Source of the DNA: Anaerolineales bacterium
GTDB lineage: Bacteria > Chloroflexota > Anaerolineae > Anaerolineales > UBA4823
Length of the DNA: 5,693 bases
Assembly (NCBI GenBank): GCA_020853835.1
Contig: JADYYC010000447.1
Coordinates: 1-5,693 of the forward strand
Reading direction: 5' to 3'
Every line of letters starts with the position of its first letter. Position 1 is the stretch's first letter. A program made the position numbers and the translations under genes. The notes beneath the pieces were generated by a model, which was not told the origin of the DNA, made no database searches, and was given only the letters and a program-made list of their open reading frames with translations. Of this stretch, positions 1-5,197 are shown piece by piece.

Positions 1-624
1 CCGGGGTTTGGTGGTACGCATCCTGCATCGAAGGCCGGAGAAGGTTTGTCCGATGTCTCGGTAGTTGCCAGGGATGCTATCTCGCTGCGGGGAGAGCACA
101 ACTTGCTCAATGTGATGGCTGCTTGCTGTATTGCGGCTGCCGCCGGGCTGCCGGTTGAAGCGATGAGGGCTGGCATACAGAATTTTGTGGGCGCCCCCCA
201 CCGACTGGAGCTCGTGCGCCGCTGGAAAGGCGCGGACTGGTACGATGACTCGATCGCGACCTCCCCGGAAAGGGTGATGGCAGCGATTCGATCGTTCGAT
301 GAACCGTTGGTGGTCCTGGCTGGCGGTCGAGACAAACAACTGCCCTGGGGCGACTTCGCCGACCTTGTCAAGGAACGCGTTGATCATTTGATCTTGTTTG
401 GCGAAGCAGCCGATAAGATTTTGAGCGCGCTGCAGCTATCGGGTTCGGAGGCGTTGACCGTCTCTCAAGCCAAGAGCCTGCATGAAGCCGTCGCTCAAGC
501 TGCTGAAATTGTCGAGCCCGGCGATGTCGTTTTGCTCTCGCCGGGAGGGACCAGTTTTGACGAGTTTAAAGACTTCGAGGAGCGTGGAGAATGTTTCGCT
601 CATTGGGTGAAAGAACTGACATAA
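1..624 (+). CDS. murD: UDP-N-acetylmuramoyl-L-alanine--D-glutamate ligase MurD, C-terminal part (5' end outside window)
   Basis: MurD is the cytoplasmic ATP-dependent ligase that adds D-glutamate to UDP-MurNAc-L-Ala. The reading frame is open from base 1, so the gene starts upstream; 207 residues are visible, a little under half of the usual length of about 450. Seen in order: the end of the central domain with LRGEHNLLNVMAA (window residues 30-42, the Mur-ligase G-x-HN-x-x-N signature), then FVGAPHRLELV, then the C-terminal ligase domain with YDDSIATSPERV (81-92), LAGGRDK (Lys112) and the terminal LLSPGGTSFDEF-KDFEERGE block typical of MurD. In the first C-terminal motif the usual DSKATN reads DSIATS; I recall similar SIA-S-P-R forms in clostridial MurD, so this looks like lineage variation. 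The P-loop and carbamylated lysine would lie upstream. The last 34 nt overlap ftsW. Identity is very secure; a TTG at 46 is internal and not a start. Confidence 0.96.
   Translation, partial: PGFGGTHPASKAGEGLSDVSVVARDAISLRGEHNLLNVMAACCIAAAAGLPVEAMRAGIQNFVGAPHRLELVRRWKGADWYDDSIATSPERVMAAIRSFDEPLVVLAGGRDKQLPWGDFADLVKERVDHLILFGEAADKILSALQLSGSEALTVSQAKSLHEAVAQAAEIVEPGDVVLLSPGGTSFDEFKDFEERGECFAHWVKELT
577..582 (+). promoter_or_regulatory. Ribosome binding site for ftsW, inside murD
   Basis: GAGGAG ends 8 nt before the ATG at 591, an ideal Shine-Dalgarno position. The same bases encode the Glu-Glu pair of the conserved FEERGE motif near the end of MurD, so the match could partly be a by-product of that protein constraint. 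It supports 591 over the next in-frame ATG at 678, which has no comparable site. Confidence 0.6.
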
Positions 625-1934
625 AATCGACCCGGCGTGCCCAGCGCAAGCGCACATACCAATCTATTGTAGATGGGATGAGCGCTGCCTTGCCGCAGCA
701 CGATAACAGCCCTACTTCGAAAGCTGGTTCGGCTGTCAAGAATCGCGCCATCCAATTCAAGTTTGATGTCCCATTGTTACTTCTCACGATCATCTTGATC
801 ATCTTTGGTCTCTTAATGGTGTATTCTGCGAGCTATGACTACTCGGCTTATTACTACGGCGATCCGGATGCGATTTTTATGCGCCAATTGATATGGCTGG
901 TGATCGGTCTGGTAGCGATGGTTGCTCTGATGTTTGTTGACTATCACATTCTGGGCAAGCTGGCAGTTCCGGTGATCACGGTGACGGTTGTGCTGCTGAT
1001 CGCGGTCTTGATCGCAAACGAAGTTTTCAACGGCGCTACGCGCACGCTGTACCGCGGTTCGATCCAGCCATCGGAGCTGGCGAAATTGGTGACCGTGATC
1101 TATCTTTCAATCTGGCTCAATGCCCGGCGGGATCAATTGGGCGACGTGACGTTCGGACTTTTCCCCCTTGCAGCTATTCTGGGGGTATTGGGCGGACTGA
1201 TTATGATCCAGCCCGATTTGAGCGCCGTTGTGACGATCATGGCGCTGGGCGGGTTGATGTTCTTCCTGGCTGGCGGCGAGTTGAAGCAAATTGGAGCGTT
1301 GCTGGTGTTAGCTCTTATTATGGGATGGTTCGTGGTTCAATTTCATCCCACTGGCAGCAAACGTGTCAGCGACTATATGATGGGATTGAAAGACCCGACT
1401 GAAGGGTCATATCATGTCACGCGTTCGCTCGAAGCGTTTGTCAACGGCGGTTGGTTTGGGGTTGGGATCGGCAAGGCTACCACAAAAGTGACCGGCCTGC
1501 CCGTGCCGCAGACCGACAGCATCTTTGCGGTTGTCGGCGAGGAAACCGGGGTGGTCGGAGCAACCGTATTGGTCTGCCTGTACGGGCTGCTTCTGTGGCG
1601 CGGCTATGTCATCGCCCGGCGCGCGCCTGACGAGATGGGCGCGCTGTTGGCTGCCGGATTGTGCACCTGGATCAGCCTGGAAGCTTTCATTAACATGTCT
1701 GTTTTAGTCAGCCTTCTGCCGTTCACAGGTAACCCACTCCCATTCATCAGCTCGGGAGGATCGAATTTGGTGGCAAGCCTGGCTGCCGTCGGGATCGTGT
1801 TGAGCGTTTCACGCGTGTCGGCGCGAAAGAACGAAGAACAAGGAAAGCCATTCGATGCGGTTGTTGATTTGCGCAGGTGGGACCGGCGGCGGAGTCAATC
1901 CAGCGCTCGCCGTCCTACGGGCGTTAGAAAATGA
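591..1934 (+). CDS. ftsW: FtsW, SEDS-family septal peptidoglycan glycosyltransferase
   Basis: FtsW is a multi-pass inner-membrane SEDS protein that polymerises lipid II at the division septum with its partner class B PBP. The 447 residues show a basic cytoplasmic N-terminal tail (1-57), then about ten hydrophobic segments; the first spans about 59-80 and ends GLLMVYSAS. SEDS signatures in order: GSIQPSELAKL (156-166), IQPDLS (206-211), the large extracellular loop with GGWFGVGIGK (286-295) and PQTDSIFAVVGEETG (306-320), and LPFTGNPLPFISSGGSN (376-392). Asp309 matches the loop aspartate found essential in E. coli FtsW (D297) and RodA. The usual FISYGGSS reads FISSGGSN. Position between murD and murG favours FtsW over RodA. 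The start at 591 has GAGGAG 8 nt upstream; 678 is a possible alternative and would remove 29 basic residues. The gene overlaps murD by 34 nt and murG by 80 nt; its last 26 residues are arginine-rich. Confidence 0.95.
   Translation: MFRSLGERTDIKSTRRAQRKRTYQSIVDGMSAALPQHDNSPTSKAGSAVKNRAIQFKFDVPLLLLTIILIIFGLLMVYSASYDYSAYYYGDPDAIFMRQLIWLVIGLVAMVALMFVDYHILGKLAVPVITVTVVLLIAVLIANEVFNGATRTLYRGSIQPSELAKLVTVIYLSIWLNARRDQLGDVTFGLFPLAAILGVLGGLIMIQPDLSAVVTIMALGGLMFFLAGGELKQIGALLVLALIMGWFVVQFHPTGSKRVSDYMMGLKDPTEGSYHVTRSLEAFVNGGWFGVGIGKATTKVTGLPVPQTDSIFAVVGEETGVVGATVLVCLYGLLLWRGYVIARRAPDEMGALLAAGLCTWISLEAFINMSVLVSLLPFTGNPLPFISSGGSNLVASLAAVGIVLSVSRVSARKNEEQGKPFDAVVDLRRWDRRRSQSSARRPTGVRK
1841..1846 (+). promoter_or_regulatory. 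Ribosome binding site for murG, inside ftsW
   Basis: AGGAAA ends 8 nt before the ATG at 1855 and lies inside the ftsW coding sequence. It fixes the MurG start: translation from 1855 begins MRLLICAGGTGG, exactly where MurG proteins begin. Ribosomes finishing ftsW would pass over this site before terminating at 1934. Confidence 0.65.
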
Positions 1935-3015
1935 GCTTGGTCCGGCGAACCGGCCCGGCGCAAGAGAAACATCGCTTTCAGCGTTGTGGGTCGGTGTCGA
2001 AGGAGGCATGGAGTCAGAGTTGGTAAGTCGTGCGGGCATCCCATTTGAAGCAATCTCTGCAGCCGGCGTACACGGCGTCGGGTTACGCCGTCTGCCGGGC
2101 AACCTGGTTCAGCTTGGGCGAGGTTACCGGCAGGCAGGCGAGATCCTGAAGCGCTTTAAGCCGGATGTGATGCTGTTTACAGGTGGGTATGTGGCGGTCC
2201 CGATGGCGTTAGCTGGCAGGCGCGTCCCCTCAGTGTTGTATGTTCCCGATATCGTGCCTGGGCTGGCTTTGAAATTCCTCTCCCGTTTTGCCAGCCGAAT
2301 TGCCGTGACGGCGGAACAGTCGCGTTCGTATTTCTCGAAGACAAAAGACATCACCGTTACGGGGTATCCGGTGCGGGCCGAATTAACTACCTGGGATAAA
2401 GCCGAAGCTGCCCGGCGCCTTGGCCTGGATTCAACCCTCCCCACGCTGTTAGTGGTTGGCGGCAGCAGCGGAGCCCGCTCGCTCAACCGGGCGCTAATGA
2501 CGGCTCTGCCAGAGCTGCTTGATACCATGCAGATCATCCACCTGACCGGCAGACTGGATTGGGAAGAGGTGGAAAACCATCGCAATTCACTGTCCAGTTA
2601 CGGCGTGACCCCCGAGTGCGTTCGCAGATACCATATTTATGCCTATCTGCATGAAGATATGAGCGCAGCGCTTTCGGCTGCCGATGTTGTGCTGGCGCGC
2701 GCCGGGGCTTCGGTATTGGGGGAGTTTCCCCTCTACGGGCTTCCGGCTATTCTGGCGCCATATCCCTATGCGTGGGATTATCAGAAGGTCAACGCAGATT
2801 TCCTTGCCGATCGCGGGGCTGCGCTGGTGGTGACGGACCAGGATCTTCCAGACCGCCTGGTCGGTCTGGTGCACGAGCTGATCAACGATCCAGAACGTCG
2901 AGCGAGGATGGGCAGGGCGATGCGCAGCCTGGCGAAGCCTGGCGCTGCCAGATCGATTGCAGAGTTGATTACCGGCCTTGTTGGACAGGAAAGCCGGAAA
3001 GGTGAGCGACCATGA
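1855..3015 (+). CDS. murG: MurG, undecaprenyl-PP-MurNAc-pentapeptide GlcNAc transferase, with unusual N-domain active-site residues
   Basis: MurG is a peripheral GT-B (GT28) enzyme on the cytoplasmic membrane face that transfers GlcNAc from UDP-GlcNAc to lipid I, giving lipid II. The 386 residues are near the family length (about 355-380). Seen: N-domain glycine loop GGTGGGVNPALAV (8-20), WVGVEGGMESELV (45-57), FTGGYVAVP (108-116), TGYPVR (169-174), second glycine loop VVGGSSGARSLN (200-211), and the donor-site block ARAGASVLGEF (281-291) with YQKVNADFL (309-317). Against E. coli MurG, Thr10 (T15), Tyr112 (Y105), Glu290 (E268), Gln310 (Q288) and Asn313 (N291) are kept. Gly13 replaces H18, and Tyr129-Val-Pro-Asp replaces the HEQN motif containing H124. 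Alignment is by eye. Gene order and the rest of the signature make MurG by far the best call; a diverged GT28 paralogue is the only alternative. The stop overlaps the next start as ATGA. Confidence 0.93.
   Translation: MRLLICAGGTGGGVNPALAVLRALENELGPANRPGARETSLSALWVGVEGGMESELVSRAGIPFEAISAAGVHGVGLRRLPGNLVQLGRGYRQAGEILKRFKPDVMLFTGGYVAVPMALAGRRVPSVLYVPDIVPGLALKFLSRFASRIAVTAEQSRSYFSKTKDITVTGYPVRAELTTWDKAEAARRLGLDSTLPTLLVVGGSSGARSLNRALMTALPELLDTMQIIHLTGRLDWEEVENHRNSLSSYGVTPECVRRYHIYAYLHEDMSAALSAADVVLARAGASVLGEFPLYGLPAILAPYPYAWDYQKVNADFLADRGAALVVTDQDLPDRLVGLVHELINDPERRARMGRAMRSLAKPGAARSIAELITGLVGQESRKGERP
3000..3005 (+). promoter_or_regulatory. Ribosome binding site for the CvpA-like gene, inside murG
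   Basis: AGGTGA, part of the consensus AGGAGGTGA, ends 6 nt before the ATG at 3012. Together with the ATGA stop/start overlap at 3012-3015 it supports this start and suggests translational coupling to murG. Confidence 0.65.
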
Positions 3016-3545
3016 TCGCATTGGTGGCGTTCTTTTTCATTTTTCTGATCTTCTTTGGCTTCATCGGCACGGTTCGGGGCTGGGCTAAGGAGACTCTGGT
3101 CATCATCAGCGTCATACTGGCGCTGGCTTTCATCACACTGGCTGAAGATCTGGTGGGGTTGAGAAACAATCTGCTTTCAAACCCACAGGCGCAATATTGG
3201 TTCCGTATGATTGTGATCGCCTTTCTGGTCTTTTTTGGTTATCTATCGCCCACCTTGCCGCGCTTCCAAAAAGCGAGCGAGAAACGCGCCAGGATATCGG
3301 AACACATTCTGGGTTTCTTTATCGGGATGATCAGCGGATATTTCGTGATCGGAACGCTCTGGTCGTTTGCAAGCCAGGCGAATTACCCCAATTTGGAGCG
3401 CTTCATCCGGCCCGTGCCAAACGAACTGGCCGAATTGACCAATTCGGTCATGAACATTTTGCCCCCCATGTGGCTGGATTCGCCGACGATCATCTTTATC
3501 GTTCTGGTCCTGTCTTTTATTTTTGCGTTGATTTATTTTCTGTGA
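3012..3545 (+). CDS. CvpA-like small integral membrane protein
   Basis: A 177-residue, strongly hydrophobic protein with about five predicted membrane segments by eye (approximately 1-20, 28-46, 64-80, 98-119 and 158-177). Between the first two lies GFIGTVRGWAKETLVI (16-31), which fits the pattern of a glycine-rich helix followed by R-G-x-x-[RK]-E that marks the CvpA (colicin V production) family; Arg22, Gly23, Lys26 and Glu27 are the key residues. A basic loop (84-95) and a longer polar stretch (121-156) separate the later segments. CvpA proteins have no settled biochemical role; a link to envelope integrity is suggested for some members. No enzyme motif is visible. The gene is tightly coupled: an ATGA overlap with murG and 5 nt before the murC ATG, which suggests co-production with lipid II enzymes. 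Family assignment is moderate because CvpA sequences are weakly conserved; it could be an unrelated membrane protein. Confidence 0.72.
   Translation: MIALVAFFFIFLIFFGFIGTVRGWAKETLVIISVILALAFITLAEDLVGLRNNLLSNPQAQYWFRMIVIAFLVFFGYLSPTLPRFQKASEKRARISEHILGFFIGMISGYFVIGTLWSFASQANYPNLERFIRPVPNELAELTNSVMNILPPMWLDSPTIIFIVLVLSFIFALIYFL
3427..3450 (+). repeat. Near-perfect inverted repeat (10-bp stem, 4-nt loop) inside the CvpA-like gene
   Basis: Bases 3427-3436 pair with 3441-3450 across the loop GACC: nine Watson-Crick pairs and one G-U (3429 with 3448). The hairpin lies in the polar region before the last membrane segment, about 100 nt before murC. No run of U follows closely enough for an intrinsic terminator; the nearest is ATTTTG about 5 nt after the stem. 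It may be chance within codons, or an mRNA processing or stability element. Confidence 0.35.
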
Positions 3546-3550
3546 CGTGT

Positions 3551-4990
3551 ATGGGACGGCATATTCACTTTATAGGAGTGGGCGGAAGTGGCTTATCTGC
3601 GATTGCGACAGTGCTTCAGGAACGCGGGGAGTTGGTCAGCGGCTCCGACAATCGGGAGTCTGCTGCGACCCGCCGCCTGCAGGAGCGAGGCGTGACTGTC
3701 ATGATCGGGCATAACCCGCAAAATATCCTTGGGGCTGACCTCGTGATACGCTCCTCGGCGGTTCAGGACGATCACGTCGAGGTCCAGGCGGCTTTGCGCG
3801 CCGGCATCCCGGTGTTGAAGCGCAGGGATTTTCTGAACGAGCTGACGGCAGACCAGCGCCCGATTGCCATCGCCGGGACGCACGGGAAAACCACCACGAC
3901 CGCCCTGATCGCCTGGATCTTGAGCTCCCTGGGTGAGGACCCATCCTATGTCATCGGCAGCTGGTCCGTCAACCTGGGAAGCAACGCCAGGGCCGGAAGC
4001 GGGGCTTATTTTGTCATCGAAGCGGATGAGTACGACCGCATGTTTCTTGGGCTGCACCCCTGGGTCGCGGTTGTGACCAATATCGAACACGACCACCCGG
4101 ATTGTTACCCTACACCGGCTGATTTTATGCGCGCTTTTCAAGCCTTTGCGGGTCAGATCCGGGCTGGAGGGACGCTGATCGTTGGCATCGATGATGCCGG
4201 CGCACGAGAGTTGTACTCCTGGGCGCAGGCGCAGGACATCAAATGCCGTTCTTACAGCCTGCTAGATGCCGGCGCGGACTATTATGCGCTGGAACCGGTC
4301 TTGAACGCACAAGGCGGGTTTCGTTTTGGGATCGCGAGCGGGGGTGTCAGGATCATCGACAATCTCAGCCTGCAGATCCCCGGCATGCACAACGTGTCAA
4401 ATGCCCTGGCGGCCCTTGCCGTCGTCGACACGCTGGGACTGTCGGTTGGCGCCGCAGCACGCGCCTGTGAATCTTTTCTAGGAGCTGCCCGCCGGTTTGA
4501 TCTGCGCGGCGCCAGACAGGGCGTCATGATTTTCGATGACTACGCACACCACCCCACGGAGATACGAGCCACGCTCTCTGCGGCGCGGATGCGCTTTCCA
4601 GACCGGCGTATCTGGGCAGTCTGGCAGCCCCACACCTATTCGCGAACGCGCGCTCTGCTGGATGAATTCAGCCAGGCTTTCGCCAACGCCGATCACATCG
4701 TGGTTACGGAGATCTATCCCGCCCGCGAACAGCCTCCTGCAGATGGCTTCTCAGGCGCGAAGGTTGTGTCCGCGTTTAAAAAATCCAATTCATATCGGGG
4801 TGATGTGGTGCATTACATCCCCGAATTCCCCGCCGTTGTCCGCTTCTTGTTACGGGAAGCCCGCCCCGGCGATGTCGTGATCGTGCTTTCAGCAGGAGAC
4901 GCAGATTCCATCAGCGCGGCGCTGTTGGCTGAGTTACCGGACGACGGGCTTGTTACAGACCAGTCACAGTCTGTTAGTCCAGAGGAGTGA
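3551..4990 (+). CDS. murC: UDP-N-acetylmuramate--L-alanine ligase MurC
   Basis: MurC is the cytoplasmic ATP-dependent ligase that adds L-alanine to UDP-MurNAc, the first peptide step. The 479 residues match the usual length (about 450-490). Seen: the N-terminal Rossmann domain with HFIGVGGSGLSAIA (6-19) and SGSDNRES (30-37); the ATP P-loop GTHGKTTTT (109-117); EADEYD (157-162); NIEHDHPD (177-184); GMHNVSNALAAL (278-289); RRFDLRG followed by DDYAHHPTEI (329-338); WQPHTYSRTR (358-367); and near the end PGDVVIVLSAGDAD. EADEYD replaces the more usual EADESD and resembles the recycling ligase Mpl, but DDYAHHPTEI, the length and the location between murG and murB favour MurC. The ATG at 3551 is 5 nt after the previous stop and has no Shine-Dalgarno sequence; an in-frame GTG at 3542 would overlap that stop as GTGA and add three residues. 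The frame is open back to about 3197, but that part duplicates the CvpA-like gene and is not MurC-like. Confidence 0.95.
   Translation: MGRHIHFIGVGGSGLSAIATVLQERGELVSGSDNRESAATRRLQERGVTVMIGHNPQNILGADLVIRSSAVQDDHVEVQAALRAGIPVLKRRDFLNELTADQRPIAIAGTHGKTTTTALIAWILSSLGEDPSYVIGSWSVNLGSNARAGSGAYFVIEADEYDRMFLGLHPWVAVVTNIEHDHPDCYPTPADFMRAFQAFAGQIRAGGTLIVGIDDAGARELYSWAQAQDIKCRSYSLLDAGADYYALEPVLNAQGGFRFGIASGGVRIIDNLSLQIPGMHNVSNALAALAVVDTLGLSVGAAARACESFLGAARRFDLRGARQGVMIFDDYAHHPTEIRATLSAARMRFPDRRIWAVWQPHTYSRTRALLDEFSQAFANADHIVVTEIYPAREQPPADGFSGAKVVSAFKKSNSYRGDVVHYIPEFPAVVRFLLREARPGDVVIVLSAGDADSISAALLAELPDDGLVTDQSQSVSPEE
4982..4987 (+). promoter_or_regulatory. Strong ribosome binding site for the 66-codon gene
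   Basis: GAGGAG is formed by the last two Glu codons of murC and is followed by a 7-nt spacer, including the murC stop, before the ATG at 4995. It is one of the two best-formed ribosome sites in the window and is a main reason to accept the short gene as real. Confidence 0.7.
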
Positions 4991-4994
4991 AGAG

Positions 4995-5195
4995 ATGGCT
5001 GAAGAAAAGCGCAGGTTTGAAATGGAGAATTACCTCGCTCAGGACATCCTGGTTCAACCCAAATCGAGGCAGACTGGAGGATCAGTCTCGTCTTCGCCAT
5101 CACAGAACCTGTTAAATGGCGACCGCGAGCGAAGGGCGCATCCATTGAGCCGCGATACCATCTTGCGCCTGATCCAGACCTTGAAAGATCGTTGA
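4995..5195 (+). CDS. Small soluble protein of unknown function between murC and murB (66 aa)
   Basis: I do not recognise this protein. It begins MAEEKRRFEMENYLAQDIL, has a low-complexity Ser/Gln/Gly middle (about 26-38) that is probably disordered, and ends with a likely amphipathic helix, LSRDTILRLIQTLKDR (51-66). It has no membrane segment, signal peptide, cysteine or known motif; it is rich in charge (9 acidic, 12 basic residues). The case for a gene: GAGGAG 7 nt before the ATG, 4 nt after the murC stop, and 2 nt before the murB ATG, so it fills the murC-murB gap exactly. The frame is open upstream to 4950, but that start lies within murC. The shape, two short helical ends around a flexible linker, would suit an adaptor or regulatory peptide, but no function can be assigned. 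It could alternatively be a non-functional spacer ORF. Confidence 0.72.
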   Translation: MAEEKRRFEMENYLAQDILVQPKSRQTGGSVSSSPSQNLLNGDRERRAHPLSRDTILRLIQTLKDR

Positions 5196-5197
5196 GG
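5193..5197 (+). promoter_or_regulatory. Badly spaced ribosome site next to the murB start
   Basis: TGAGG, which includes the stop of the 66-codon gene, abuts the ATG at 5198 with no spacer, too close for normal use. The GAGG would be well placed (9 nt) for an in-frame TTG at 5207. Either murB starts by coupling from the gene before it, or the true start is a few codons downstream. Confidence 0.35.

Noticed and set aside
785..802. Tandem GATCATC repeat in ftsW
   Set aside because: It encodes Ile/Leu codons of the first membrane segment and is explained by hydrophobic codon use.
2124..2585. 153-codon ORF on the minus strand inside murG
   Set aside because: It is antisense to strongly conserved MurG codons, has a low-complexity Ser/Arg composition, and shows no ribosome site or family resemblance that I can see.
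2836..2869. Two mutually exclusive 7-bp stems (2836-2842 with 2856-2862; 2848-2854 with 2863-2869) resembling an attenuator
   Set aside because: They lie in the middle of murG coding sequence with no U-run and no leader peptide; stems of this length are common by chance in GC-rich genes.
3197..3550. Apparent 118-residue N-terminal extension of MurC in the same frame
   Set aside because: It lies entirely over the CvpA-like gene in another frame, has no MurC-like sequence, and MurC proteins begin at the GVGGSG Rossmann motif just after 3551.
3593..4141. 182-codon ORF on the minus strand inside murC
   Set aside because: It overlaps the MurC P-loop and Rossmann regions; the product looks like reverse-complement translation of GC-rich coding sequence rather than a protein.
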